DNA of 64,000 bases from Nocardia uniformis NBRC 13702 (GTDB lineage: Bacteria > Actinomycetota > Actinomycetes > Mycobacteriales > Mycobacteriaceae): positions 60,767 to 124,766 of the forward strand of contig NZ_BDCE01000007.1 of NCBI RefSeq assembly GCF_001613345.1. Direction: 5' to 3'. Below the pieces are notes generated by a model. It ran no database searches, was not told the origin of the DNA, and was given only the letters and a program-made list of their open reading frames with translations. Made by a program: the position numbers and the translations under genes. Positions 1 through 7,158 of the stretch are shown here, piece after piece. Numbering within the stretch: the first letter of the stretch is position 1; the number at the start of each line of letters is the position of its first letter.

Positions 1-724
1 CGCGATCGTCATTGAGATAGCGCAGTTCGTCGTCGAGGAAGACCGGCGGTCCGGCCGACGGCACCACCCAGGTGGCCCCGACCTGCTCGATATAGGACCG
101 CGCCCGGTCCATTCCGCGCTGCCGCTTCTGCTTGCCGAAGTTGGACTTGGTGCGCGCCGGAATGTCGTAGACCATCGGGTACCAGATGGCCCCGGAGTAC
201 TGCAGCAGGTGAATGTCCACGTGCCCGAACGAATCGTGCAGCACATCCATATCGACGGGCCGGGCGTCGTTCATATTGAAGCAAACGGTCTCGCCGTCGG
301 AGATGACAATGCCGGAGTCGCCGATGGGTCCGTCGGCGGGCGCGCGCAGCGCGATGATCATGACATCCAGCTCGCCGCCGACCCCGGTGATCGTGTGCTT
401 GACCGAATCCTCGGTTTCGAAGAATTTGTGGAAGCCGAGCTTCTCGAGTTCCCGCTTCAGATCCGGCACCGGGTAGTCGGGCAGCAGGACGGTGGCGTCC
501 TTATTGACGTATTCGGCCAGGTGCTTGGCGTCGAAGTGATCGCGGTGCAGATGCGAGACGTAGAGGAAGTCGCAGTTCCCCAGTTCTTTCCAGTCGAGCT
601 GGGTGTTGTCGGGAAACGGGAACCACGATGCGAAGTACGCGGGATTGACCCAGGGATCGCAAAGGATCGTCCCGGCCGCGGTACGGATGTGGAATCCGGC
701 GTGTCCGACGCTGGTGATCTGCAC
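1..724 (-). CDS. MBL-fold metallo-hydrolase, UlaG-like / Rv3818-like (partial, runs off window)
   Basis: The visible 241 residues form the N-terminal part of a metallo-beta-lactamase-fold hydrolase. After a first strand reading VQITSVGHAGF comes ILCDPWVNPAYF and the metal-binding motif SHLHRDHFD (HxHxDH) near residue 57. This pattern is typical of the UlaG/Rv3818 subgroup, in which some members carry a Rieske 2Fe-2S domain further on; that part would lie left of the window. The GTG start at 724 has a good ribosome site, AGGGAGG, about seven bases upstream. Its position beside an acyltransferase and upstream of the cell-wall cluster matches the Rv3813c-Rv3818 neighbourhood of M. tuberculosis, which is the main reason for the Rv3818 comparison. 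The substrate cannot be told from sequence. The family call is firm, the orthology is inferred. Confidence 0.8.
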   Translation of the reverse strand, partial: MQITSVGHAGFHIRTAAGTILCDPWVNPAYFASWFPFPDNTQLDWKELGNCDFLYVSHLHRDHFDAKHLAEYVNKDATVLLPDYPVPDLKRELEKLGFHKFFETEDSVKHTITGVGGELDVMIIALRAPADGPIGDSGIVISDGETVCFNMNDARPVDMDVLHDSFGHVDIHLLQYSGAIWYPMVYDIPARTKSNFGKQKRQRGMDRARSYIEQVGATWVVPSAGPPVFLDDELRYLNDDR

Positions 725-768
725 GAGCTTCTGCCTCCCTGACCGTTACCAGCCACCCAGACTACTGG

Positions 769-1596
769 CTAGGCGGAAACGTCGCCGATGCAGTAACCCT
801 CCTCGCCGGACTTCAGGGTGAATGTCCGTTTCTGCTGTCCACCGGCCGCATTGGTGACGGTAGCGGAGACGGTGATGTAGTCGCCGCGTGGCCACTCCGA
901 CTCCAGGGACTGGTCTATGAACGCCGTCACGTCGCCGGATGCGTCGGGGTCGACGGCCAGCGGCGCGGTGGTGGCGCTGCCGGTGCCATTCGGATCCCAG
1001 CTACCCGGCTCGGCCGCGCAGACCAGCGGATACGTCCCTTCGGCATCGGTCGGGGCGACAGGTTCGCCGACGAGCCGCGAGAGGTAGCGGCGGACGGTGT
1101 GCCGGGCATCGGCGTCATTGAACGCCAAGGTGGTTCCGGTGGCGAACACACGCGGGCAGGCGTAGTCGGTGGCGAGTTCGCGGTCATTGGCGATCACGGT
1201 GACGGCCGCGGATTTCCACACCGTGCTGGATCCGTTGCCGACGCTCGGCTGATCCAGTGCGGCGAGGATGGGAGCCGGTTCGGCGTACATGGCCCGCACA
1301 TTCAAAGGGGCCATGGTCCAGCACTTTTGCTCGAGTTCATCGAGGTTGCCGGTGCGCAGGTCGGCGGCCCAGCGGGTAATGGCCTGGGACACAGCGGGAG
1401 GTTCGGGCGTGTCGCCACCGGTATTCGCACCGGTCGTCGTGGTGCTGGTCGGTTGGGTTGCGGCGGGTTCGGGCTCGTCGCCGGGGATACCCACGACGGA
1501 ATCACAGCCACTGATCAGGACCGCCACACTCACCGCCAATCCGCCGAGCACCCCCCTGCGGCCGGATTCACGCAGTGCTGTCCGGGCGATGTCCAC
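769..1596 (-). CDS. Putative secreted lipoprotein of unknown function
   Basis: The protein has 275 residues from the GTG at 1596. This start was chosen over an ATG at 1671 because GAGG lies nine bases upstream and because it puts the lipobox LISGC about 30 residues in, after a short basic segment (RESGRR) and a hydrophobic stretch. A Thr/Pro-rich linker (TQPTSTTTTGAN) follows the lipidated Cys, as in many actinobacterial surface lipoproteins. The rest is a soluble domain with several Cys residues and no motif I recognise; it could be a SnoaL/NTF2-like fold, but that is only an impression. It is transcribed divergently from the acyltransferase gene across a 112-bp gap that must hold both promoters. 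Confidence 0.75.
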   Translation of the reverse strand: MDIARTALRESGRRGVLGGLAVSVAVLISGCDSVVGIPGDEPEPAATQPTSTTTTGANTGGDTPEPPAVSQAITRWAADLRTGNLDELEQKCWTMAPLNVRAMYAEPAPILAALDQPSVGNGSSTVWKSAAVTVIANDRELATDYACPRVFATGTTLAFNDADARHTVRRYLSRLVGEPVAPTDAEGTYPLVCAAEPGSWDPNGTGSATTAPLAVDPDASGDVTAFIDQSLESEWPRGDYITVSATVTNAAGGQQKRTFTLKSGEEGYCIGDVSA

Positions 1597-1708
1597 TCCT
1601 GCGAACCTCTTTCGTGTCCACGCGGCCGCGCTTTTGATGTCGCCGCCGTCGATCGGTGTTGCCTTGGTCACTGGTACCAGCTCGGGCAGCGACTACGCTA
1701 GCGGACTT

Positions 1709-2452
1709 GTGGAACCCGTCTACTTCCCGATCATCGGGCTGGCTCGCACCGTCTTCGCGCTGCAGGGCCTGAAGTTCACCGTCACCGGCGACGACAACAT
1801 TCCCGCTGCGGGCGGTGCGGTCATCGCCATCAATCACACCGGCTATATGGATTTCACCTATGCCGGTCTACCCGCGCGCACCCATAAGCGCTACATCCGG
1901 TTCATGGCGAAGAAGGAGGTGTTCGACAATTCGATCTCCGGACCGATCATGCGATCCCTCAAACACATTCCCGTAGATCGCTCGGCGGGCGCGGACTCCT
2001 ACCGCGAGGCGGTAGCGCGCCTGAAGAGCGGCGAACTGGTCGGCGTCTACCCCGAAGCCACCATCAGCCGCAGCTTCGAAATCAAGGAATTCAAATCCGG
2101 CGCCGCCCGCATGGCCCTGGAAGCCGACGTCCCGATCATCCCGATCGTCATCTGGGGCGCACAGCGCGTCTGGACCAAGGGTTTCCCGAAACGCCTGGGC
2201 CGCACCAACACTCCCATCGCCATCAAGGTGGGCGAGCCGATCCAGCCCTACGAACCGGCCTCGGCACTAACCGAGCAGCTGCACTCGACCATGCAGGAAA
2301 TGCTGCTGGACGTCCAGCGCGATTACCCGCACGAGGTGGGCGCGTACTGGGTGCCCGCGCGATTGGGTGGCAGCGCACCGACACTGGAAGAGGCGAACGC
2401 CATGGATATGGCCGAGGCGGCGGAGAAGGCCGCGAAGCGCTCACAGGGGTAG
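1709..2452 (+). CDS. 1-acyl-sn-glycerol-3-phosphate acyltransferase family protein (PlsC-like)
   Basis: The protein has 247 residues and shows the PlsC acyltransferase signature: NHTGYMD at residues 42-48 (the catalytic His-x4-Asp) and GVYPEATISRS, the counterpart of the substrate-binding FPEGTRS motif. VPIIPIVIWGAQRVW follows, typical of the Rv3814c-Rv3816c group. Such enzymes transfer an acyl chain to lysophosphatidate or a related acceptor at the membrane. The open frame extends far upstream to 1268, but that part overlaps the opposite-strand lipoprotein. The GTG at 1709 gives the usual family length and the typical MEPVYYP-like beginning, although its ribosome site is weak. Its place next to the HAD- and MBL-type genes fits the Rv3813c-Rv3818 order. 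The acceptor lipid is unknown. Confidence 0.85.
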   Translation: MEPVYFPIIGLARTVFALQGLKFTVTGDDNIPAAGGAVIAINHTGYMDFTYAGLPARTHKRYIRFMAKKEVFDNSISGPIMRSLKHIPVDRSAGADSYREAVARLKSGELVGVYPEATISRSFEIKEFKSGAARMALEADVPIIPIVIWGAQRVWTKGFPKRLGRTNTPIAIKVGEPIQPYEPASALTEQLHSTMQEMLLDVQRDYPHEVGAYWVPARLGGSAPTLEEANAMDMAEAAEKAAKRSQG

Positions 2453-2484
2453 TCGGCACTCGCCGTCCCGGCAGCTCGGTCCCT

Positions 2485-2570
2485 GTCATCCCGGCGTGAA
2501 CTTGCCGGGGTCCACCCTGTCGCACCTCAGCCGAGTGGGGTGGATTCCGGCCAACAGGAGGGGTGCCGGG
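2485..2570. repeat. Palindromic mini-element, inverted pair (intergenic, degenerate)
   Basis: A forward unit (2485-2515) begins GTCATCCCGGC and ends GGGGTCCAC. About 25 bases later a reverse unit starting GTGGATTCCGGCC runs to about 2570 with a degraded right end. It belongs to the same family as the copies at 4319, 19083, 31153, 33765, 35098, 52148 and 62405. The spacer contains CCTCAGCCGAGTG, which also follows the unit at 4319. It may act as a hairpin downstream of the acyltransferase gene. Confidence 0.75.
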
Positions 2571-2615
2571 TTCCACCGGCAATCGAGAATGCCCTTGCTC
2601 CAGTAGTCGTTTCGC

Positions 2616-2759
2616 CTACACCTTCGACCGGTCGAATTCGCCGGACTCAATGGCTGAGGATGCGAGTTGCGCCGCTACATCGTCGAACTCCGAGATACTC
2701 GCGCGCTGAAGCGCATTGGCCGAAGTCACCGTAACCACTCCCGGACGGCTGATCGCCAT
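2616..2759 (-). other. Possible small ORF or gene remnant, 47 codons
   Basis: In the stretch 2571-2890 the only coding-like segment is on the minus strand. From an ATG at 2759 it reads MAISRPGVVTVTSANALQ and ends SGEFDRSKV. The frame stays open upstream for a few dozen residues (KLVEDLGRCLHQF) without a clear start. Codon third positions are moderately GC-rich. I recognise no family. It could be the 3' end of a lost gene or chance; the rest of the gap shows nothing. Confidence 0.25.
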
Positions 2760-2890
2760 GAACTGGTGGAGGCATCGCCCGAGATCCTCCACCAATTTTT
2801 GGTGATCATGAGGACCTGGGCGAATTCACCTGAGCGACGGACCGCTGCGGGCCTGCTGCGACCGGCAGGCAAGGTGAGGCTGACAACTCA

Positions 2891-3310
2891 CTACCGGGTC
2901 GGTGCCCGTTTCCCCATACCCTCGAAGGGATTCCAGCTCTGGATCCCCCTCGTGCGCTGGAGATAGTAGGCGTAGTTCGCGGTCGACATGTACAGCACGG
3001 CCATACCCATTCCGAGGGCCCTGGCCAGCAGATCGGACACATCGAGGGCGGTCGCGACGATGCCGATGACGACCCAGATTCCCAGCAAGGAAAGGTTCTT
3101 TTTCCACAGGCCGAGGACGAAGAAGTAGACCGGGCCGAAGAAGAACGCGATGAAGTTCGATGTGATGCGCATCCGCTTGCCGAAAGTCACGGACTTCATC
3201 CCCTGCCGGTACTCCGCCGACCCAGGATGGCCATGAGAGTCGAAGAAGTCGAACCGCTCCTGCCACTTCGGCTTCAGCTTGCTGTCGGTGGAGGAGTTCG
3301 GTGTGCTCAT
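2891..3310 (-). CDS. DUF2628 domain-containing membrane protein
   Basis: This 139-residue protein has a short polar N-terminus (KPKWQERFDFFDSHG) followed by a hydrophobic half with the DUF2628 pattern: FIAFFFGPVYFFVLGLWKK, a second membrane segment SLLGIWVVIGIVATALDV, and a C-terminal NYAYYLQRTRG. DUF2628 proteins are small bacterial membrane proteins of unknown function, often with two or three helices and a conserved aromatic/Arg end. The ATG at 3310 is the first in frame and gives full length. There is no evident operon partner; the neighbour at 3673 lies just upstream on the same strand with a 51-bp gap, so the two may be co-transcribed. The family call is firm and the role is unknown. 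Confidence 0.8.
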   Translation of the reverse strand: MSTPNSSTDSKLKPKWQERFDFFDSHGHPGSAEYRQGMKSVTFGKRMRITSNFIAFFFGPVYFFVLGLWKKNLSLLGIWVVIGIVATALDVSDLLARALGMGMAVLYMSTANYAYYLQRTRGIQSWNPFEGMGKRAPTR

Positions 3311-3361
3311 CAGGTACCTGGCTTTCGTTCAGTCGGGAGTTCGGTTGCGCTGGTGTGCGGA

Positions 3362-3673
3362 TCAGCGGATCTGCTCACGCTCTTCCTTGATGGCCGCGAT
3401 CACCGAGGCGATGCGAGAGTTCAGCACCGACACGAACCGCTTCGCGTCCGCGGCCAACGCCATAGCGGGCCGGTCGGTGACGACGTAGCGTCCGTAGTCG
3501 GTGAGATCGCGCCAGCCGACAGTGTGGCGGTTGATGCCGCGCGGGCCGAAAACCGAACTGCCCTGCGTGATTTGGATCTCTCCGGAGAAAGTCGCCGGAA
3601 CGCGAAGGAATCGGGCCGATCTGACAGCATTCTCCCCGCGCGTCACATGCGCAGCCACAACCAACAGTGACAT
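3362..3673 (-). CDS. Hypothetical protein, 103 residues
   Basis: From the ATG at 3673 the frame reads MSLLVVAAHVTRGENAV and ends SVIAAIKEEREQIR. The last two thirds have strongly GC-biased third codon positions (for example ITQGSSVFGPRGINRHTVGW, YGRYVVTDRPAMAL), which is why I take this frame as real over two overlapping open frames. The N-terminal 40 residues are less convincing, so the gene may be a 5'-truncated remnant or may start further in. The C-terminus is an amphipathic helix. I do not recognise the family. It lies just upstream of the DUF2628 gene on the same strand. Confidence 0.45.
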   Translation of the reverse strand: MSLLVVAAHVTRGENAVRSARFLRVPATFSGEIQITQGSSVFGPRGINRHTVGWRDLTDYGRYVVTDRPAMALAADAKRFVSVLNSRIASVIAAIKEEREQIR

Positions 3674-4029
3674 CCGCCCGTATCCCCCCATCAGCGTCCG
3701 CTGTCCAGCCGATCCACCAGGCGACCCGAATCTCAGATCGCGCCGCCGACCAGACTTCCCGGCACACCGCCGGTAACGATGCCGTAAGCGGCCGTCCGCT
3801 GCAAACCGACCAAGAAGGTACTTTCGAGTCTCGGCGGCTTCCTTTCGGCACGTTTCTCGGGCTTGCCTGCTGAGCCTGTGGCCGCAGAATTCGGATCGAG
3901 ATCGAATCCGAGTCCACCCCAACGGGGTTCATTGATAACACCGGACTGAATGCGCGCTCTGGACGCGGCTAAGGGACTGCCGGAAATTAGTGGGTTGGAC
4001 CTTGCTGACTGCCTTGGTGTTTCGATCAA
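3674..4029. other. Low-coding-potential stretch with a short minus-strand frame
   Basis: No confident gene. A minus-strand frame from 4029 to 3733 reads through RLESTFLVGLQRTAAYG and ends GSLVGGAI, with only moderate GC bias at third positions. It could be a small secreted or membrane peptide or the eroded 5' part of the neighbouring gene. The lower coding quality here and the transposase remnant next door suggest a decayed segment. Confidence 0.25.
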
Positions 4030-4323
4030 GGACGAGTTCGTGAGGGCCGCGTAGCGCTGCTGGTGGTGTGGTCGGGGACGGGGTGTCGGTGCCGGTCTGG
4101 TTGATCAGGCGGCCGATAGCGGTGGGGGTGGGGTAGGCGGTGGTTCGGCTGTGTCGAACAGGATGGCCAGGGGTTCGCGGGTGAGTCCGAGTCGGTAGTG
4201 GAGCACGGTGAGTAGGACCTGGTCGGCGAAGGCGATGGCGGGTGCTCGACCCGGTTTGGGCTGGGATTGTTGCTGGTGGAGGGCGTGCAAGGTGCTGGTG
4301 AGGCAGCGGTAACCCTTCGTCAT
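4030..4323 (-). pseudogene. Transposase N-terminal remnant (HTH_Tnp_4 / DDE-type), frameshifted
   Basis: From the ATG at 4323 the frame reads MTKGYRCLTSTLHALHQQQ, then KPGRAPAIAFADQVLLTVLHYRLGLTREPLAILFDTAE. This is the helix-turn-helix start seen in IS5-like and 'transposase family' DDE proteins, in which RPALSFADQVLATVLHLRLGL is typical. At about 4135 the sequence moves to another frame (TTAYPTPTAIGRLINQTG), where homologues continue with TTAYRAI-like residues, so a frameshift is likely. No DDE catalytic domain follows. The copy is a dead fragment. Its 5' end touches a palindromic mini-element unit at 4319-4350. Confidence 0.65.
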
Positions 4324-4350
4324 CCCGAGGTGTATTCGGCCGGGATCCAC
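4319..4350 (+). repeat. Palindromic mini-element, single unit
   Basis: This 32-base forward unit begins GTCATCCCGAGGTG and ends GGCCGGGATCCAC. It abuts the start of the transposase remnant: read on the minus strand it would add MDPGRIHLGMT upstream of the transposase Met. It is followed by CTCAGCCGAGTG, which is also found inside the pair at 2485-2570. Confidence 0.7.
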
Positions 4351-4526
4351 CCCTCAGCCGAGTGTTGTGTGACCGCTTCGGCGGGTTCCGGTCGGGTACC
4401 GGCGGTGTCGAGAGTGCCGGCGCCTCTCTCGGAATCGGTCGCATGATCAGTTGGGGCACGCGAAACTGCTGGTAGAGGGCGTTTTGCTGCTGGCGTGTCG
4501 CTTGTTATTCGCGGTAGAATTCGAAC

Positions 4527-6155
4527 ATGCATTCGACACCCGCCCCGATTGCCGATCCGGCGATCGATGCTGCGCTGTCGGTGCTCGAAACCGGACTCGA
4601 TCAGCTGCGGGCGGCCCGCACGGACGCGCTGAGCAATCCGGAGCGGCTGGCGTTGCTGCAGCGCATCGAAACCGTGGTGCGGGCGCTGCCCGGGATCGGA
4701 TTGCAGGTGGTCGCGCAGCTGCACGAGCAGTGGCGCACAGCTGATTTCGGCTGTGGTGGGCTGGTCGACGTGCTCGCCGATGGATTGCGGGTGAGCCCGA
4801 TCGAAGCCCGCGCTCGCTGGCGTGCGGCCGATGATCTGGCCCAGCACACCGAGGTGACCGGTCAGTTGCTCGAGCCGCCCATGCCCGCGACCGCCGCCGC
4901 GCAACGCGAGGGCGTGATCGGCGCGGCGCACGTGAAGATCATTCGCGATGCGCTGCACCACCTTCCGGGCACCGTGGACGCGGGCACCAGGGCACAGGCC
5001 GAGGCCGAACTCGCCCACCACGCTCGCAGTCTGCGCCCCGATCAGCTGCGCAAGGCGGCCGACCGCGTCGAGGCATATCTCAACCCCGACGGCACCTTCA
5101 CCGATCTCGATCGCGCCCGGCGACGGTCACTCCGTATCGGTAGGCAAGGCCCAGACCTGATGAGTACCTGCACATTGATAGCCGACCCCGAGTTGCGCGT
5201 ATACCTGGAGGCGCTGCTGGCCAAGGGCGCGAAGCCCGGCGTCGGCAACCCGGAGGATGTTTCGCCGTGTTTCGATGACGATCCCGATGCGGAAGTGGTG
5301 CAGCGTGATCGGCGCACACCCGCGCAACGCCAGCACGATGCCTTGAAGGCGGTATTGCGCGACGGGCTCGAGTCAGGCCGATTGGGTCAGCATCGAGGTT
5401 TGCCGGTGACGGTGATCGTGTCGACCACCCTCGCCGAACTCGAGGCCGCGGCCCACGAAGCAGGCGCCACGACAGGAGCGAATAGCACGCTTGGCGGGAC
5501 GGGCAAGGCGTGCGGACCCGGCGGAACCGGCAAGGCGTGCGAGACCTGCAAGACCGGCGAGGATTGCGGGACGGACGGAATCGGCAACGGCTACGGAACC
5601 GGCGAGACCTGCGGCACCGACAAGGCCTACGGTTCCGGCGATGCCTGCGCGCCGTACACAGGTGTGGCGCCGGCGGTGACCGGAGGTGGCAGCCTGCTGC
5701 CTATGCGGGATCTGCTGCGACTGGCCGCACATGCCCGCCACTACCTGGCGATATTCGATAACGACGACGGCCGCCCGATCTACCTGGGACGGTCCAAACG
5801 GCTCGGAACGGCCGATCAACGCATAGTGCTGCACGCCCGCGATATCGGCTGCACCTTCCCCGGCTGCGGTAAACCCGGCTACCTCTGCCAGGCACATCAC
5901 CGCACCGAGTGGCACGAGGGCGGCCACACCGATGTGGACCAGCTGACCTTGGTGTGCGAACCCCACCACCGCCTAGCGGGCACCACCACCGCCGACTGGT
6001 CAGCGATCGCGGCACCACCGGGTCACCGTAGAGCCGGTAGGACGCAATGGGTTCCGCCCGCCCACTACGACCTCCACCGCAAACCCCGGTTGAACCATTT
6101 CCACCACCCGGGCGAATACCTCACGCCGAGTGGCCAATCGGATGCGTCCGCATGA
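4527..6155 (+). CDS. 13E12-family protein: DUF222 domain plus C-terminal HNH endonuclease domain
   Basis: This 542-residue protein has an N-terminal DUF222 (13E12-repeat) helical domain, roughly residues 10-270, including the hallmark RAARTDALSNPERLALLQRIE-like region, LRPDQLRKAADRVEAYLNPDG and RRSLRIGRQGPDLMS. The C-terminal HNH nuclease domain lies at about residues 430-490 with the zinc-ribbon pattern CTFPGCGKPGYLCQAHHRTEW and LVCEPHHR. Such genes are abundant in actinomycetes, often as repetitive loci, and are thought to be selfish or prophage-related. Unusual here is a roughly 52-residue Gly/Thr/Cys-rich insert between the domains (5493-5649) with repeats such as GTGKAC. The ATG at 4527 was chosen because the DUF222 homology begins soon after. 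The gene stands alone, next to the transposase remnant. Nuclease activity is plausible but inferred. Confidence 0.9.
   Translation: MHSTPAPIADPAIDAALSVLETGLDQLRAARTDALSNPERLALLQRIETVVRALPGIGLQVVAQLHEQWRTADFGCGGLVDVLADGLRVSPIEARARWRAADDLAQHTEVTGQLLEPPMPATAAAQREGVIGAAHVKIIRDALHHLPGTVDAGTRAQAEAELAHHARSLRPDQLRKAADRVEAYLNPDGTFTDLDRARRRSLRIGRQGPDLMSTCTLIADPELRVYLEALLAKGAKPGVGNPEDVSPCFDDDPDAEVVQRDRRTPAQRQHDALKAVLRDGLESGRLGQHRGLPVTVIVSTTLAELEAAAHEAGATTGANSTLGGTGKACGPGGTGKACETCKTGEDCGTDGIGNGYGTGETCGTDKAYGSGDACAPYTGVAPAVTGGGSLLPMRDLLRLAAHARHYLAIFDNDDGRPIYLGRSKRLGTADQRIVLHARDIGCTFPGCGKPGYLCQAHHRTEWHEGGHTDVDQLTLVCEPHHRLAGTTTADWSAIAAPPGHRRAGRTQWVPPAHYDLHRKPRLNHFHHPGEYLTPSGQSDASA
5493..5649 (+). repeat. 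In-gene Gly/Cys-rich imperfect repeat
   Basis: Inside the 13E12/HNH gene, degenerate 15-18-base repeats built on GGAACCGGCAAGGC encode about 52 residues with motifs GTGKAC, GTGKACETC, GTGETC and six Cys. It lies between the DUF222 and HNH domains, where family members normally have a short variable linker, and it keeps the frame open. Confidence 0.7.
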
Positions 6156-6197
6156 AGTATTGCGTGCGCCACCGCTGGTGAGTGAGCTCGGACGTGC

Positions 6198-6237
6198 GAT
6201 GTGGCCCTATCGTCGGAGACGACGGTAGGGCCACATC
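6198..6237. terminator. Hairpin terminator, convergent gap
   Basis: Inverted arms GATGTGGCCCTA and TAGGGCCACATC enclose a short partly paired loop (CGTCGGAGACGACGG). It sits about 45 bases after the HNH gene and upstream of the oppositely oriented membrane-protein gene, so it can serve both. There is no U-tract, as usual for high-GC actinomycetes. Confidence 0.7.
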
Positions 6238-6263
6238 ATGCGGAAAGACTCAATAGGCGGTGC

Positions 6264-6293
6264 GGTCGATACCTTGTCGGTCGATACCTTGTC
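6264..6293. repeat. Two tandem copies of a 15-bp unit
   Basis: GGTCGATACCTTGTC occurs twice back to back with no mismatch. It is non-coding, just after the hairpin. No function can be assigned. Confidence 0.7.
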
Positions 6294-6462
6294 GGGCTTG
6301 ATGGGGAAGTGATCGGCTGGGCTGCCTCAGTAGGATTCTTGCTCGATTGATGTTTTGGCTCTGCCACGCGCGTACCAGTTGATCACCGGGACATGGCGGT
6401 ATCCGCCCAGAGCCCAACTTCAATTCCTGGTGTCATGAAGATCTGCGAGTCGCCGGTGCGGT

Positions 6463-7158
6463 TCAGCTCGGGTCGGAGCCGCGGATGGCGGTGAGCCAGG
6501 TGGCGGTGGTGGCGGCCACGACGGTGGCGGCGGTGAAAGCCACCGGGCCGCCGCCTGCCACGTAGACCCAGAACAGGCCCGCGAAGGGGGCCGCGACGGC
6601 GGGCTGAGCGTCCAAGAGGAGGCGGCGTCGCCAGCGGGCGGCGGTGGTGGCGAGTGCGACGCCGTCGGGATCGGGTCGCGACGGATTGTCGATCAGACGT
6701 CCCACCGGCTCCGAATCTCGCCGCCGCCCTGCGGGATACACCCGCAGCGCGCCGATACGGATTGCGCGCCCGGAGAATTCGGCCTCCGTGGGCGTGAGGA
6801 TGACCAGCGCCGGATCGAAGAACACCGGCAGCCACACCGTCCGCTCCCCATCGACGAACTCCAGCCACGACCGACTGACCAGCCGGTACTGCTGGCGCAC
6901 CCGCCGCACGGTCACGTCGCGCTCGCCTGCTTCGGTAGCCCGTACCGGTTCCCCGGGCCGGGTGAAAACCGCCGCCGTACCTGCCGTCGAATACGCGATC
7001 GCAAGCCGTAACACCGTGTAGCCCACGATGATCAGCGCAACCGCCGCGAGCAGCCCGAGTAGCTCCGGATCGGCGAACGGCGCCCAGGCGAGGGAAATCG
7101 CCAGGGCGCCGATCGTCACGGTTACCGGGTAGGCCAGCGGGTGGCCCCGGAAACTCAC
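6463..7158 (-). CDS. Conserved membrane protein, last gene of the peptide-importer operon
   Basis: This 231-residue protein starts at the GTG at 7158, which overlaps the stop of the upstream binding-protein gene (GTGA overlap, 4 bases), so translation is probably coupled. Two hydrophobic segments come early (VTVTIGALAISLAWAPF and LLGLLAAVALIIVGYTVLRLAIAY). A soluble middle follows with RLVSRSWLEFVDGERTVWLPVFFDPALVILTP, which resembles PH-like beta-rich domains of actinobacterial membrane proteins. Two C-terminal membrane segments (FAGLFWVYVAGGG and AATVVAATTATWLTAI) end the protein. I do not recognise a named family. Operon placement suggests a link to the peptide transporter or simply co-expression. 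Confidence 0.7.
   Translation of the reverse strand: MSFRGHPLAYPVTVTIGALAISLAWAPFADPELLGLLAAVALIIVGYTVLRLAIAYSTAGTAAVFTRPGEPVRATEAGERDVTVRRVRQQYRLVSRSWLEFVDGERTVWLPVFFDPALVILTPTEAEFSGRAIRIGALRVYPAGRRRDSEPVGRLIDNPSRPDPDGVALATTAARWRRRLLLDAQPAVAAPFAGLFWVYVAGGGPVAFTAATVVAATTATWLTAIRGSDPS

Larger units (their letters stand above)
6156..6462. other. Intergenic region between the HNH gene and the peptide-importer operon
   Basis: This 307-bp convergent gap holds a strong hairpin (6198-6237) and a 2 x 15-bp tandem repeat (6264-6293). I see no gene in the remainder. Confidence 0.5.

Noticed and set aside
1268..1708. Upstream extension of the acyltransferase frame
   Set aside because: It overlaps the opposite-strand lipoprotein gene and adds no conserved residues.
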